64,000 bases of DNA from Oceanibacterium hippocampi (GCF_900172325.1 NZ_FWFR01000003.1:679936-743935); one strand, 5' to 3'. Counted from the first letter of the stretch, positions 25,423 to 35,459 are shown. The notes: a model not told the origin generated them from the letters alone. Translations and numbers: made by a program.

Positions 25423-26196
25423 TCAGTGCAAGTCGGACCAGACCTTGCGCTTCACGGCATAGAGAAGCCCGGTCAGCACGATGAGGAAGATGATCACGCC
25501 GATGCCGGTCTGCTTGCGCGCTTCCATCTTCGGCTCGGCCGCCCAGGCGAGAAAGACGGTGACGTCCTTCGCCATCTGGTCGACGGTCGCCGGCGTGCCG
25601 TCGGAATATTCGACCTGATCGTCGAACAGCGGCGGCGGCATGCCGATCCCGCCACCCGGGAAGTACTTGTTGTAGTGCATGCCTTCGCGCAGCTCGACAT
25701 CGGCCGGCGGCTCGCTGTAGCCCGCCAGGATGGCGTGGATGTAATCCTCGTGCCCTTCCCGCGCCTTGACGATCAGCGAAAGATCCGGCGGCAGGGCGCC
25801 GCCGTTCGCCGCCCGCGCCGCCTTGTCGTTGTCGAACGGGCTCGGGAAACGATCGGCCGGGATGCCCGGACGCTCGAACATGTCGCCGGCGTCGTCGGGA
25901 CCGTCGGTCACCTCGTATTCGGCGGCGAAGGACTTCACCTGGTCCGCCGAATAGCCGAGATCGGTCAGGTTCCGGAAGGACACCAGCCGGAGCGAATGGC
26001 AGGACGAGCAGACTTCCTTGTAGACCTGCATGCCCCGTTGCGCCGCCGCCCGGTCGTAGGTGCCGAACGGACCGCTGTGGTGCCATTCCAACTCGGGCGG
26101 CTCGGGGGTCCCTTCGGACGCGGCCAGTGCCGCGACGCTGAAGCCGAGGGTGAGGGCGATTCCGGCTCCGGCCAGACGAAGTGCCTTGAGCATCAT
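25423..26196 (-). CDS. petC: cytochrome c1
   Basis: Cytochrome c1 carries electrons from the Rieske protein to soluble or membrane cytochrome c in complex III. The 257-residue protein has a cleavable signal peptide (about 1-25, ending ALAA), the heme c site CSSCH at residues 63-67, an axial-methionine segment in GIGMPPP, and a C-terminal membrane anchor ([14 protein letters not shown]). The start overlaps the petB stop within ATGATG; either ATG could be used. The stem-loop downstream ends the operon. Confidence 0.95.
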   Translation of the reverse strand: MMLKALRLAGAGIALTLGFSVAALAASEGTPEPPELEWHHSGPFGTYDRAAAQRGMQVYKEVCSSCHSLRLVSFRNLTDLGYSADQVKSFAAEYEVTDGPDDAGDMFERPGIPADRFPSPFDNDKAARAANGGALPPDLSLIVKAREGHEDYIHAILAGYSEPPADVELREGMHYNKYFPGGGIGMPPPLFDDQVEYSDGTPATVDQMAKDVTVFLAWAAEPKMEARKQTGIGVIIFLIVLTGLLYAVKRKVWSDLH

Positions 26197-27446
26197 GCTT
26201 TCTCCTTGGCCGGAGTGGATGCCTGGCCATTGCCGAGAACCGATTCCGCGATGCTCTTGGGCAACGGCTTCGGCTGCTCGAACCAGCCGACCAGCGGCAT
26301 GATGACCAGGAAGTGCAGGAAGTAGTACGCGGTCGCGACGCGGCCGAAGACGATGAACCAGCCTTCCGGCGGCTTGCCGCCGATGTAGGTCAGCGCGACC
26401 ACGTCGATCACCAGCAGCCAGAACAGCTGCTTGTAGATCGGCCGGAACCGTGCCGAGCGCACCCGCGAGGTGTCGAGCCAGGGCAGGACAAACAGGATCA
26501 GGATCGCCGCGAACATCGCGATCACCCCGCCGAGCTTGTCCGGAATGGCCCGCAGGATCGCGTAGAACGGCAGGAAGTACCATTCCGGCACGATATGCGG
26601 CGGCGTCACCAGCGGATCGGCCGGCGTGTAGTTGTCCGGATGTCCGAGCATGTCCGGGCTGTAGAACACGAACAGGCAGAAGATGATCAGGAACACGCCG
26701 ATCCCGAACAGATCCTTCACCGTGTAGTAGGGATGGAACGGGATCTGGTCCGCCCGACTTTTCATGTCGAGGCCGGTCGGGTTGTTCGAGCCGTGCTCGT
26801 GAAGCGCCCAGATATGCAGGATGACCACGCCGACGAGCACGAACGGCAGCAGGTAATGCAGGCTGAAGAACCGGTTCAGCGTCGGATTGCCGACCGAGAA
26901 ACCGCCCCAGAGCCAGGTCACGATGCTTTCGCCGACCCCCGGTATGGCCGAGAACAGGTTGGTGATGACCGTCGCGCCCCAGAAGCTCATTTGGCCCCAG
27001 GGAAGCACGTAGCCCATGAAGGCGGTCGCCATCATCAGCAGCAGGATCACCAGGCCGAGCCACCAGAGGATCTCGCGCGGAGCCTTGTAGGAACCGTAAT
27101 AGAGACCGCGGAAGATATGGATATAGACCGCGATGAAGAAGAAGGACGCGCCGTTGGAATGCAGGTAGCGGATCAGCCAGCCGTAATTCACGTCGCGCAT
27201 GATGCGCTCGACGCTCAGGAAGGCCAGATCCGCGTGCGGCGTGTAATGCATGGCCAGCACGATGCCGGTCACGATCTGCAGAACCAGCATCATCCCGGCG
27301 AGGCTGCCGAAATTCCACCAGTAGTTCAGATTGCGCGGCGCCGGATAGGCGACCAGCGTGCCATGCACGAGAGAGAAGATTGGAAGCCTGTACTCGACCC
27401 ACTTGACGATCGGGTTCTTGGGCTCAAAAGGCGTCATCGACGACAT
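26193..27446 (-). CDS. petB: cytochrome b
   Basis: This is the quinol-oxidising membrane subunit of the bc1 complex, 417 residues with about eight helices. It shows the N-terminal [13 protein letters not shown], the heme-ligand region with AMHYTPH, and [12 protein letters not shown]. The Qo-site motif [13 protein letters not shown] is also present, with the PEWY that defines quinol oxidation. Length is normal for the unsplit bacterial form. It lies between petA and petC with a 12-base gap upstream. Confidence 0.97.
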   Translation of the reverse strand: MSSMTPFEPKNPIVKWVEYRLPIFSLVHGTLVAYPAPRNLNYWWNFGSLAGMMLVLQIVTGIVLAMHYTPHADLAFLSVERIMRDVNYGWLIRYLHSNGASFFFIAVYIHIFRGLYYGSYKAPREILWWLGLVILLLMMATAFMGYVLPWGQMSFWGATVITNLFSAIPGVGESIVTWLWGGFSVGNPTLNRFFSLHYLLPFVLVGVVILHIWALHEHGSNNPTGLDMKSRADQIPFHPYYTVKDLFGIGVFLIIFCLFVFYSPDMLGHPDNYTPADPLVTPPHIVPEWYFLPFYAILRAIPDKLGGVIAMFAAILILFVLPWLDTSRVRSARFRPIYKQLFWLLVIDVVALTYIGGKPPEGWFIVFGRVATAYYFLHFLVIMPLVGWFEQPKPLPKSIAESVLGNGQASTPAKEKA

Positions 27447-27458
27447 GCTGCTGTCCCC

Positions 27459-28001
27459 TTACCCGATCTTGATGCGGTCATCGCTGATGAACTCGTACTC
27501 CGGCACGACCAGATTGGCCGGCGCCGGGCCCCGGCGGATCCGGCCCGAGGTGTCGTAGTGCGAGCCATGGCACGGGCAGAACCAGCCGTGGTAGTCGCCC
27601 GCATAGCCGAGCGGGATGCAGCCCAGATGGGTGCAGACGCCGACGAGGACGAGCCACTGCGCCTCGCCTTCCTTGACGCGCGCGGAATCGGCCTGCGGAT
27701 CGGGCAGGTCATCGAGCGGAACCGCCTCGGCCTCCTCGATCTCGGCCGCCGTGCGATGGCGGATGAAGACCGGCTTGCCGCGCCATTCCACGGTAATCGC
27801 CGAGCCTTCCGCGACACCGGAGATATCGACCTCGATCGAGGCCAGCGCCAGCGTGTCGGCGGCCGGGTTCATCTGCGCGACAAACGGCCAGACCGCTGCA
27901 CCCGCACCAACGACGCCAAAGGCGCCCGCAGCGATATAGAGGAAGTCGCGGCGTTTTACGCCGTCGTCACCGGCGCTCACTTCCGGGCTTGCGGTCGTCA
28001 T
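27459..28001 (-). CDS. petA: Rieske iron-sulfur subunit of ubiquinol-cytochrome c reductase
   Basis: This 180-residue subunit takes the first electron from quinol. It has an N-terminal anchor with [17 protein letters not shown] (a likely Tat-type twin-arginine signal, RRDFL) and the two cluster-binding boxes CTHLGC and CPCHGSHYD that hold the 2Fe-2S cluster. Length is normal. It is the first gene of petABC, about 120 bases downstream of a promoter-like pair, and divergent from trmL. Confidence 0.96.
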   Translation of the reverse strand: MTTASPEVSAGDDGVKRRDFLYIAAGAFGVVGAGAAVWPFVAQMNPAADTLALASIEVDISGVAEGSAITVEWRGKPVFIRHRTAAEIEEAEAVPLDDLPDPQADSARVKEGEAQWLVLVGVCTHLGCIPLGYAGDYHGWFCPCHGSHYDTSGRIRRGPAPANLVVPEYEFISDDRIKIG

Positions 28002-28128
28002 TCGGGTCCCTCAATTTACCTCGTGAATGCGGCACCCTGTCCGTGCCACGACAACGATTCCGGCCCCCTCAACAGAGCCTTGTCAATGGTCCGCGACACC
28101 ATGGGGAGTCAGCTACCACCGGCGGCTT

Positions 28129-28157
28129 CGTCTAGCACAATACTTTTTCACTGGCAA
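28129..28157 (-). promoter_or_regulatory. candidate promoter of petABC
   Basis: On the minus strand TTGCCA (28157-28152) and TAGACG (28134-28129) are 17 bases apart. TGC directly before TAGACG gives an extended -10. It precedes petA by about 120 bases in the divergent gap with trmL. A PetR-like regulator elsewhere in the window could act here, but no known site is defined. Confidence 0.45.
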
Positions 28158-28174
28158 ACGCTAGCAGGTGCCTG

Positions 28175-28627
28175 ATGCGGCTGGCCCTTTTCGAACCGGA
28201 CATTCCACAGAACGTGGGCGCCGCGATCCGGCTCGCCGCCTGTCTCGGCGTTGCCCTCGATATCGTCGGACCCTGCGGCTTTCCGCTCGGCGACCGCGAC
28301 CTCAGGCGCGTGGCCATGGATTACGGCGCACTGGCGGACGTCACGCGGCACGTTTCCTGGGCGAGTTTCACGGCGACCCGCGCCGAGGGCCGGCTGGTCG
28401 TGCTGTCGACCGGCGCCGAGACCGCCTACACGGAATTCCGGTTCGCCGCCTCCGACATACTGCTTATGGGCCGAGAAAGCGCGGGCCTGCCCGCGCCGGT
28501 CCAGGCCGGCGCCGACGCGCGCCTCACGATCCCGATGGCGCCGGGCGCGCGCTCCCTGAATGTCGTGGTCGCGGCCGCGATGGTGCTTGGCGAGGCGCTC
28601 CGCCAGGATCGCGCCCGGAACGGCTGA
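28175..28627 (+). CDS. trmL: tRNA (cytidine(34)-2'-O)-methyltransferase TrmL
   Basis: TrmL methylates the wobble base of leucine tRNAs. The 150-residue SPOUT-type protein is the family's normal compact size. It begins LALFEPDIPQNVGAAIRLAA, has the region GPCGFPLGDRDLRRVAMDYG, and the knot motifs LLMGRESAGLP and IPMAPGARSLNVVVAAAM that bind SAM. The ATG follows CAGGTG. It is divergent from petA and about 80 bases upstream of hemF. Confidence 0.95.
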   Translation: MRLALFEPDIPQNVGAAIRLAACLGVALDIVGPCGFPLGDRDLRRVAMDYGALADVTRHVSWASFTATRAEGRLVVLSTGAETAYTEFRFAASDILLMGRESAGLPAPVQAGADARLTIPMAPGARSLNVVVAAAMVLGEALRQDRARNG

Positions 28628-28709
28628 GTGGCGCACGCGGCTTCCGAAAGCCCGCCGCCTGTGCTAGCCAGCCCCGATCGGATCGGCGAGACAAGCGGAG
28701 CGGCAAACG

Positions 28710-29570
28710 ATGACGGATGTAACCACGGCAACGGTCGAGGCGCGGAAGAAACAGGCATCCGACTGGTTTCGCGAGCTCCGGGACCGGATCTGCGCGGCTT
28801 TCGAGGCGATCGAGGAGGCCTCCGACGGACCGCTTGCCGAGGCGCCGGCCGGCCGTTTCGAGCGGAAGCCGTGGGAGCGGCCGGAAGGCGGCGGCGGCGA
28901 GATGTCGGTCATGCGCGGCCGCGTCTTCGAGAAGGTCGGGGTCAACATCTCGACCGTCCATGGCCGCTTCTCCGAGGAGTTCCGCAAGTCGATCCCCGGC
29001 GCCGCCGACGACGGCCGGTTCTGGGCGTCCGGCGTCTCGCTGGTCGCGCACATGCAGTCGCCGCGCGTCCCGGCGGTACATATGAACACGCGACATATTG
29101 TCACGAGCAAGGCCTGGTTCGGCGGCGGTGGCGACCTGACCCCGATGCTGCCGAACGATGCCGACCGCGAGATCTTCCATGCCGCCTTCAAGGCGGCCTG
29201 CGACAAGCACGATCCGGAGTATTACCCGCGCTTCAAGAAGTGGTGCGACGAGTATTTCTACCTGCCGCACCGGCAGGAGCCGCGCGGCGTCGGCGGCATC
29301 TTCTATGACTATCTGGAGAACGACTGGGAGGCGGATTTCGCCTTCACCCGCGATGTCGGACTGGCTTTCCTGGACGTCTATCCGAAGATCGTCCGCGCCC
29401 ACATGAATGAAGGCTGGACCGAGGCGGAACGGGAAACCCAGCTGGTCAAGCGCGGCCGCTACGTCGAATTCAACCTGATCTACGATCGCGGGACGCTGTT
29501 CGGACTGAAGACCGGCGGCAACATCGACGCGATCCTGATGTCGATGCCGCCGACCGCGAAATGGCCGTGA
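28710..29570 (+). CDS. hemF: oxygen-dependent coproporphyrinogen-III oxidase
   Basis: HemF performs the two aerobic decarboxylations that turn coproporphyrinogen III into protoporphyrinogen IX. The 286-residue protein carries the family signature around [22 protein letters not shown], the [18 protein letters not shown] segment (shortened here) and the C-terminal [19 protein letters not shown]. It indicates aerobic life, and its heme product is used by the bc1 complex encoded nearby. GGAG lies upstream of the ATG. Confidence 0.96.
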   Translation: MTDVTTATVEARKKQASDWFRELRDRICAAFEAIEEASDGPLAEAPAGRFERKPWERPEGGGGEMSVMRGRVFEKVGVNISTVHGRFSEEFRKSIPGAADDGRFWASGVSLVAHMQSPRVPAVHMNTRHIVTSKAWFGGGGDLTPMLPNDADREIFHAAFKAACDKHDPEYYPRFKKWCDEYFYLPHRQEPRGVGGIFYDYLENDWEADFAFTRDVGLAFLDVYPKIVRAHMNEGWTEAERETQLVKRGRYVEFNLIYDRGTLFGLKTGGNIDAILMSMPPTAKWP

Positions 29571-29657
29571 GCCGGGAACGGCCCTGACCGTGCCGCTGGC
29601 GGCGGGCTAAAGGCTTCGCTAAAGTGCCGCCTGCCTGACAACGAGGAGGAACCTCCC

Positions 29658-30218
29658 TTGCAACCGAGCCGGCTTGCGGCACGCCTTGTCGCCACCTTCA
29701 TGCTGATCTCCCTCGCCGCCCTTTCGGGCGCCGGCCGCGCCTCGGCCGCCGACCTGAAGATCGGCGCCTTCGTCGGCAGCTGGCAGGGCAGCGCGATTTC
29801 GGAAAGCGAGATCAGCGTCAACTTCCAGATCACCGCGCGCGATCTCGATGTCGTCCTTCGTACCGATGACGACGGCGGCTTCACCATCACCTGGTCGACC
29901 GTGCTGCGCCAGAAGGGCGACCCGGGCAAGCCGGCCGAGGTCCTGAAGCAGACCACACGAAGCTTCCTGCCGAGTGCGAGGCCGGGCGTCTGGTCTGGCG
30001 GCGGCGACGCGCTTCTCGATCCGCCGTACATCTGGGCGCGGATCGCCGGCAACAGCCTCCGCATCTACTCGCTGGCGGTTTCCGACAGCGGCGCCTACGA
30101 GATGCAGGTCTACGACCGGACCCTGAGCGGCCTTGGCATGGAACTGGAATTCCGCCGCATCATCGACGGCGAGACGGCGCGAACCGCCAGGGGCCGCCTG
30201 ATCAAGGTCGCGGACTAG
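29658..30218 (+). CDS. hypothetical secreted protein
   Basis: This 186-residue protein has a Sec-type signal peptide (about 1-30, ending GRASA) and a mature part dominated by beta strands, with FVGSWQGSAISESEISVNFQ, which looks like a small barrel of lipocalin-like character. I recognise no family. The TTG at 29658 is preferred because GAGGAGGA lies eight bases upstream and gives a complete signal peptide; an internal ATG 14 codons later would cut the basic N-region. About 250 bases without a gene follow. Confidence 0.7.
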   Translation: MQPSRLAARLVATFMLISLAALSGAGRASAADLKIGAFVGSWQGSAISESEISVNFQITARDLDVVLRTDDDGGFTITWSTVLRQKGDPGKPAEVLKQTTRSFLPSARPGVWSGGGDALLDPPYIWARIAGNSLRIYSLAVSDSGAYEMQVYDRTLSGLGMELEFRRIIDGETARTARGRLIKVAD

Positions 30219-30469
30219 TCCGCCCGGCCGTTCGCGAGGACGCGAGCGCGTCTGTCCCGTCGAGTAGGCCTGCTCCCCTGCACCGGCTCCCGTCGGCCAT
30301 CGAGCATCCCTTTCGAGTCGACCTGTTTCTGCGCGCCGCGCGCCGCCGCGCCGCCTCGCCGCGCATCCTCGCCGGTCGCGATTCTTCGCGATAGACCAAC
30401 GGTTCGAAGGTGGCCAGGGTATCCGGAGAACGAAAAACAAGAAAAACCCGGGACAAATGGAGGCGACCG

Positions 30470-30979
30470 ATGAACATCCAATCGACGAGCGTTCTCAGTG
30501 ACGACGAGCAGCGTATCCTGAGCCGGATTGCGCACTATGGAATAACGGATCAGTACATCGATACTGACGAATCCCTGTGGCATCCCTTCGTGGGTGACGA
30601 GCTGATGCTCAAACCCCTGCGCTTCGACCTTAGGAATTCCTTGTATGTCTGCATATTGTGGGCAAAGCAGCCCGGCGTCCTGGGTCGTCATCGTCATCGC
30701 AGCCCCGTCACGGGATTTACTCTCGAAGGCGGATGGCGCTACGCTGAGTATGATTGGGTGGCCAAGCCTGGCGATCTGGTTCAGGAGAATCCTGGCGCGA
30801 TCCATACCCTGATCGCCGAGAAGGGCATGAAGACCTTGTTTTTCGTCAATGGCTCGCTGGAATTCTACGATGAGCATGACGTGTTGCAGGACACCATGGA
30901 CGTCTTCTCCTTCCTGGATCTCTACGTGTCGCATTGCGATGCGAACGGCCTGCCCGTGAACGAGCGTCTGATCTTCTGA
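30470..30979 (+). CDS. cupin-domain protein, 2,4'-dihydroxyacetophenone dioxygenase-like
   Basis: This 169-residue cupin resembles the dihydroxyacetophenone dioxygenase family, which uses iron to cleave aryl ketones. The first cupin motif is GRHRHRSPVTGFTLEGGW, providing His-x-His and Glu ligands. The second is PGDLVQENPGAIHTL with the last His. It is preceded by TGGAGG. The DNA from here to about 31.95 kb has visibly more A/T at third codon positions than the surroundings, suggesting acquisition. A LuxR-type regulator follows closely and may control it. Its substrate is unknown. Confidence 0.75.
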   Translation: MNIQSTSVLSDDEQRILSRIAHYGITDQYIDTDESLWHPFVGDELMLKPLRFDLRNSLYVCILWAKQPGVLGRHRHRSPVTGFTLEGGWRYAEYDWVAKPGDLVQENPGAIHTLIAEKGMKTLFFVNGSLEFYDEHDVLQDTMDVFSFLDLYVSHCDANGLPVNERLIF

Positions 30980-31027
30980 CAATGTCCCGATAGGGACTTT
31001 GCGCAGGGCGTTCCAATGGAGGCTGCT

Positions 31028-31957
31028 ATGGGGAATGGCGGTTCCACAGGGAAACGAAGCGACAATGCGCCGAGTGCCGCGGAAGCGCAGCTGTCGGTTC
31101 AGCGTGAATTGCGTCGGAACATCCTCGACGACGCTTCCGGGCCGCAATGGGCGCAGGCTCGCGACCTGGCCGCCCACATGCTGCTGCATCTCGATTCTCC
31201 TCTCGACTGCTCACGAATTGCCAGTCGATGGATCAGGGAGGCGTTCCGCTGCGATCGCGCGGATATCGGCCTGGGCAGCCCTTCCGATCAGTTTTACGCG
31301 CCGGGCTTCGCGGAATCACGGTCGCCCGACGATGAAATCGTCTCGATCGCCGGATTGTCCGTCAACAATCGGGACAAGGGTGTACGCGCGCTGTGGTTCT
31401 CGGAACGACCGCTCGTCTATGCGGATCTTTCCCAGGAGTCCCGTTTCGGAACGGAATTGCGGCGCTGGTTCCTGAAGAACGGCGTGCGATCGAAGCTCGC
31501 CTGGTCGATTTCCAATCGAGGCGCGCCGCTCGGCTTGATCTGCATCGACTGGATCGAGCAACCGTTACCCTGGAGCAGCGCCCTCGTCGATCGTTTCCAG
31601 GATGTCTGCGACGGAATACTGAACCCGATCATCGGATCCAGTTTCGCCCTGAACGCAGCATACGGTTGCGGAGATGCTTCTGATTCCGGCCTCAGGTCGG
31701 CAGACGGATCGGTCCACGACGCGGACATTACCTGCCTGTTGAAGCATCTCTCGGACGCGGAACTCAGGGTAGCGCAACTCGCCGCCTGCGGATTGAGATA
31801 CAAGGAAATCGCTTTTGCACTGGATCGATCGTTTTCGACCATCGATCATCAGTTGCGCAGCGTCAGAACGAAACTGAATGTGCGCAACCAGGCCGAGCTC
31901 GTGGGGCTACTGGCGCGTTACGCGCCGAAATTCAAGCAACGGCAAGGGGTGAACTAG
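31028..31957 (+). CDS. LuxR-type regulator with GAF-like sensory domain
   Basis: This 309-residue protein ends in a LuxR/FixJ helix-turn-helix (about 235-300): LSDAELRVAQLAACGLRYKE, then STIDHQLRSVRTKLNVRNQ. The N-terminal 200 residues look like a GAF or PAS-like sensor, with WSISNRGAPLGLICIDW near its end. The ATG at 31028 was chosen because GGAGG stands five bases before it; an ATG four codons earlier contains that site. No lactone-binding signature was seen. Codon use is more A/T-rich than the neighbours, matching the upstream cupin gene, with which it probably forms one unit. Confidence 0.75.
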   Translation: MGNGGSTGKRSDNAPSAAEAQLSVQRELRRNILDDASGPQWAQARDLAAHMLLHLDSPLDCSRIASRWIREAFRCDRADIGLGSPSDQFYAPGFAESRSPDDEIVSIAGLSVNNRDKGVRALWFSERPLVYADLSQESRFGTELRRWFLKNGVRSKLAWSISNRGAPLGLICIDWIEQPLPWSSALVDRFQDVCDGILNPIIGSSFALNAAYGCGDASDSGLRSADGSVHDADITCLLKHLSDAELRVAQLAACGLRYKEIAFALDRSFSTIDHQLRSVRTKLNVRNQAELVGLLARYAPKFKQRQGVN

Positions 31958-32002
31958 CCTCTCTGAAGCCAGCCTGTTGAGCGTCGACGGCCGGAACCGC
32001 GT

Positions 32003-32040
32003 CCGATCCGCCCGAACCCCGGTTCGGGCGGATCGGCTTT
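32003..32040. terminator. strong terminator between the LuxR gene and the amidohydrolase
   Basis: CCGATCCGCCCGAA (32003-32016) pairs without mismatch with TTCGGGCGGATCGG (32023-32036) around a six-base loop, then CTTTCG. It lies between convergent genes and could serve both. Confidence 0.85.
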
Positions 32041-32051
32041 CGTTCGGACAT

Positions 32052-33083
32052 TCAGTCAATCTCGTCCAGGTCGTAGACCCGCATCGCAGTGCCGCGGAAC
32101 AGGCGCTCCTGCTCGTCCTCGGAGAAACCGGCGGCAATCTTCTTGAAGGCATTCCAGAGCACCGCGTAGGAAACCGAGAGCCGGTCGACCGGGAAATTGC
32201 TCTCGAACATGCAGCGGTCCGGTCCGAACAGATCGATGCAATGCAGGTAGATGTCGCGATGCGCGGCGACGACCTCGTCCGAGCTCGCCGGCCGCTCGCG
32301 CTTGTGCCAGTCGTAGCCGTTGATCGGCATGGCCAGCCCGCCTAGCTTCACCGAGACATTGGTGCAGGTCGCGAGTTCCGCCATGTCCCGGCGCCAGCCG
32401 GCCAGCAGCTCGTCGCGCTTGCCCGCGTAGGGGCCGATGCCGACATGGCCGCCGACATGGTTGAGGATGATCCCGGTATCGGGGAAGGCGCGCGCCAGGT
32501 CGGTCAGTTCCGGGATCTGCGGATGATAGAGCCAGGCCTCGAAGGTCAGGCCCATCGGCGCAAGTTCCGCGAAGCCGGCGCGAAACTGCTCGGAAAGCAG
32601 CATCTCGCGCGGCGGATTGTGATGGCCGTTGTGGATCTCCTCGCTCGGATCCCACGAGGCGGCATGACGGATACCGCGGAAGTATCCCTTGCCCACCTCC
32701 AGATGCGCGGCAAGGACATCGGCGACCCTGGCGCCGAGCAGCAGATCCGCGTGACCGACGATCCCGCCGATCCGGGTCGTCGCGTCCGGGCGACGGGCCG
32801 ATTCCTCGGCCATCGCCGCGACATACTCCGTTTCGCCGAGCGGCCGCATCTCCTCCGGGCCGTCGGTCCGGTAGTCGGACGTGCAATCGATGAACACGGT
32901 CTGTTCGATACGGTGGCCGCTGCCCGTGTCGGCGAAGAGATCGTCGAGATCGTACGTTCCCCACCTTGGCGATCCGGGCACCCTCCAGAGATGATGGTGC
33001 GGATCGACGATCGCCCGTGACGGGTCGATCACCGGCTCGATCACCTGGTCGAGCCAGGCCTGATGGGTCGCGTCGCGGGTCAT
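32052..33083 (-). CDS. amidohydrolase-2 family (TIM-barrel lactonase-like) protein
   Basis: This 343-residue metal-dependent hydrolase has the barrel motifs of the amidohydrolase-2 family, which includes 2-pyrone-4,6-dicarboxylate lactonase: IVDPHHHLW (metal HxH), FRGIRHAASW, ILNHVGGHVG, VSVKLGGLAMP and FESNFPVD with the catalytic Asp. Substrate is not determined; lactones and fluorinated or sugar acids are all possible in this family. AAGGAG precedes the ATG. It follows upp on the same strand by 21 bases, so the two may be co-transcribed, but a functional link is unclear. Confidence 0.82.
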   Translation of the reverse strand: MTRDATHQAWLDQVIEPVIDPSRAIVDPHHHLWRVPGSPRWGTYDLDDLFADTGSGHRIEQTVFIDCTSDYRTDGPEEMRPLGETEYVAAMAEESARRPDATTRIGGIVGHADLLLGARVADVLAAHLEVGKGYFRGIRHAASWDPSEEIHNGHHNPPREMLLSEQFRAGFAELAPMGLTFEAWLYHPQIPELTDLARAFPDTGIILNHVGGHVGIGPYAGKRDELLAGWRRDMAELATCTNVSVKLGGLAMPINGYDWHKRERPASSDEVVAAHRDIYLHCIDLFGPDRCMFESNFPVDRLSVSYAVLWNAFKKIAAGFSEDEQERLFRGTAMRVYDLDEID

Positions 33084-33104
33084 CTGAACTCCTTAGCGTT
33101 GCAC

Positions 33105-33755
33105 TCAGCGGGTTCCGAACAGACGGTCCCCGGCATCGCCGAGACCGGGTACGATATAGGCCTTCTCGTTGAGCTTCTCGTCGAGCGAGGCGACGAAGAT
33201 CTGCAGCCCCGGATGGGCGTCCTGCACGACCTGCACCCCCTCCGGCGCCGCGACCAGCGCCATGAAGCGGATGCTCTCGTCCGGCACGCCATGCTCGTTC
33301 AGCAGGTCGACCGCGGCGGCCGCCGAATAGCCGGTCGCCAGCATCGGATCGACGGCGATGAAGATCCGCCCGGTCGGGTCCGGCAGCTTGTTCAGGTAAT
33401 GCACCGGCCGCTTGGTGACAGGATCCCGGTACATGCCGAGATGGCCGACCCGGGCAGACGGCATGAGGTCGAGCAGGCCGTCCGCCATGCCGAGGCCGGC
33501 GCGCAGGATCGGCACGATCGCGACCTTCTTGCCTTCCAGCACGGGCGCCTCCATCGCGCAGATCGGCGTCTCGATCGTCTCGGTCGTCAGCGGCAGCTCG
33601 CGGGTGATCTCGTAGCCCATCAGCAGCGCGATCTCGCGCAGCAGATGGCGGAAGGTCTTGGTCGACGTCTCAGCGTTTCGCATGTGGCTGAGCTTGTGCA
33701 GGATCAGCGGGTGATCGAGGATGTGCAGCTTGGGGAAGCGCGGATCGAAGGCCAT
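33105..33755 (-). CDS. upp: uracil phosphoribosyltransferase
   Basis: Upp makes UMP from uracil and PRPP. The 216-residue protein has the N-terminal LKLTYLRD-equivalent region ([17 protein letters not shown]), the PILRAGLGM motif, the PRPP loop [11 protein letters not shown] and the C-terminal [12 protein letters not shown]. The ATG at 33755 gives the normal N-terminus. It sits beside the 5'-nucleotidase and the nucleoside importer operon, and would recycle uracil released by pyrimidine phosphorolysis there. Confidence 0.95.
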   Translation of the reverse strand: MAFDPRFPKLHILDHPLILHKLSHMRNAETSTKTFRHLLREIALLMGYEITRELPLTTETIETPICAMEAPVLEGKKVAIVPILRAGLGMADGLLDLMPSARVGHLGMYRDPVTKRPVHYLNKLPDPTGRIFIAVDPMLATGYSAAAAVDLLNEHGVPDESIRFMALVAAPEGVQVVQDAHPGLQIFVASLDEKLNEKAYIVPGLGDAGDRLFGTR

Positions 33756-33909
33756 GGGCGGGTTACCTGATCGTGGGCGGAGATCGCCAATGTAGCGACC
33801 GCATCCGGCCGGCGGAAGTCCTCGCGGCACGCCTATTGCCGGCGGGCCGTCGGGACATTGCCGACCATGTCGCCTGTCCGCTGAACGGATGAGCCGCGCG
33901 GGGCAGCAT

Positions 33910-35421
33910 TCAGCGGGCGGTGATACGCCCCTCCACCACGGGCGCAACCGTGCCCTGGCCGGCGATCCGGTCGGCGACCGCGCCGGCCATCAGCGGGCCG
34001 GCATTGCCGTCGACCAGCACCTCGCCCTCGAGAAAGGCCACATAGCCGTCGCCGCCACGGGCGAGGAAATCGTTGGTGGCGAGCCTGTAGCGCGCGGCCG
34101 GATCGAGCGGCGCATTGCCGACCGTCACCGAGACCACGCGGTCGCCCGCGGGCCTTGCCGGGTCATAGACGACGCGCATGCCGGAGACCTGCGGGAAGCG
34201 CCCGGCCCGGTCGGCGATGGCGGAGAAGCCGTTCTCCAGCGCCGCACGCAAGGCCGCACCGGAAATCCGCAGCAACACGAGCCGATTGCCGAATGGCAGT
34301 TCGCCCAGCACGTCGCGGCGGCTGAGCGTGCTGCCGGACGCATAGAGGCGGTCGCCCCGGATGCCGCCGCCGTTGGTCAGGGCGATATCGGCGCGCATCG
34401 TGTCGCGCATGGCGTCGGCGATCAGGTTGCCGATCGCCGCCTCTCGCTCGCGCACGGTCGAGCGGCGACTGTCGAGCTCGACCCGGGTCACCCCGACCGC
34501 ATGGCCGAGTTCCGTGTCGAGCCGTGCCTCCATCGCCCCGGTCAGGGCAGCGATCGCGGGCGAGGGCTCGATCCCGTCGGTCGCCGTCATCCGCCAGCTC
34601 GGCGTGATGACAAGCCGCGGGCCGTCCCGTCCATCCACGGAATCGAGGACAACGTCGACGACGGCCGCGTAGCGGCCTTGCGAGCCCGGCTTCAGGATGA
34701 AGGCGTCTCCGTCATAGAAGGTGATCGGTTCGTGATCGTGACCGCCCAGGATGACGTCGATCTCCGGCACCTCGCGAGCCAGTCGCCGGTCGTCGGCCAG
34801 GTCCTGGTGGGTCAGCGCGACGATCACCACGGCACCTGCCGCCTTCAGCGCCGCGACTGCCTGTTGTGCCGCGGCGACCGGGTCGGCGAAGGCGACCGTC
34901 GCGCCGGGGCTGGAGACATCCGGCGTGGTCGTCGTGGTGAGCCCGAGGAAACCGATCGTATGGTCACCGACCATTCGGGTCGCGGTCGGAACCGCCCCGC
35001 CGATCGGTGCGCCCTCCTCCGTCACGTTGGCCGAAAGCCACTGGAACTCAGCCTCGGCCATGCGCGCCTTCAGGATCGCCGGCCCGAAATCGAACTCGTG
35101 GTTGCCGAGGGTCATCAGATCGAGGCCCATCGCGTTCATCAGCGCCACCATGTGCGCGCCCTTGTCGATCGAGGCGAGCAGCGACGGCGAGACCAGGTCG
35201 CCGCCATGGGTGAAGAAGACCGGCGGCCCGGCGCGGCGTTCCCGTTCCAGCACGGTCATGATCGCGGCCAGGCCACCCCGCCCGTCCGGATCGGCGAACT
35301 GGTCGACGTCGGCAACATGGACAATGGTGAAGCGCGCGCTGTCCGCCGCCTGCGCCGGGAGGCCCGGAACCGCGATTGCCAACGTCAGCGCAAGGAACAA
35401 CCAGATGCGGTGAAGGAACAT
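33910..35421 (-). CDS. secreted 5'-nucleotidase / metallophosphatase
   Basis: This 503-residue periplasmic enzyme should release phosphate from nucleotides. It has a signal peptide (about 1-25, ending PAQA), a metallophosphatase domain with [17 protein letters not shown] and GGHDHEP, and a C-terminal 5_nucleotid_C domain with [21 protein letters not shown] and [11 protein letters not shown]. In the first metal motif the usual His is replaced (HVADVDQF). GGGAG precedes the ATG at 35421; an upstream frame overlapping the BMP gene is not coding. It is divergent from the nucleoside transporter, implying that its products are imported. Confidence 0.86.
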   Translation of the reverse strand: MFLHRIWLFLALTLAIAVPGLPAQAADSARFTIVHVADVDQFADPDGRGGLAAIMTVLERERRAGPPVFFTHGGDLVSPSLLASIDKGAHMVALMNAMGLDLMTLGNHEFDFGPAILKARMAEAEFQWLSANVTEEGAPIGGAVPTATRMVGDHTIGFLGLTTTTTPDVSSPGATVAFADPVAAAQQAVAALKAAGAVVIVALTHQDLADDRRLAREVPEIDVILGGHDHEPITFYDGDAFILKPGSQGRYAAVVDVVLDSVDGRDGPRLVITPSWRMTATDGIEPSPAIAALTGAMEARLDTELGHAVGVTRVELDSRRSTVREREAAIGNLIADAMRDTMRADIALTNGGGIRGDRLYASGSTLSRRDVLGELPFGNRLVLLRISGAALRAALENGFSAIADRAGRFPQVSGMRVVYDPARPAGDRVVSVTVGNAPLDPAARYRLATNDFLARGGDGYVAFLEGEVLVDGNAGPLMAGAVADRIAGQGTVAPVVEGRITAR

Positions 35422-35445
35422 CGGAACATCTCCCGTTGCGTGTCC

Positions 35446-35459
35446 TGACCAATTGGACA
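35446..35459. promoter_or_regulatory. palindromic candidate operator of the nucleoside locus
   Basis: TGACCAATTGGACA is an inverted repeat around CCAATTGG with one imperfect pair. It lies 25 bases before the 5'-nucleotidase start and about 75 before the BMP gene. A TATGAT -10-like box (35491-35496) lies toward the BMP gene. A repressor acting on both sides is inferred from symmetry and place. Confidence 0.4.

Noticed and set aside
30219..30469. Search of the larger gaps for tRNA or small RNA genes
   Set aside because: No cloverleaf, T-loop sequence or terminator-ended hairpin was seen in this or the other gaps of 150-270 bases.
30215..31189. Minus-strand frame opposite the cupin and LuxR genes
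   Set aside because: Despite lower GC here, the plus-strand products have clear cupin and LuxR motifs and good ribosome-binding sites; the minus frame has none.
33878..33916. Inverted repeat CCGCTGAA/TTCAGCGG as a terminator of the 5'-nucleotidase gene
   Set aside because: The loop is 23 bases, there is no T-tract, and one arm lies within the end of the gene.
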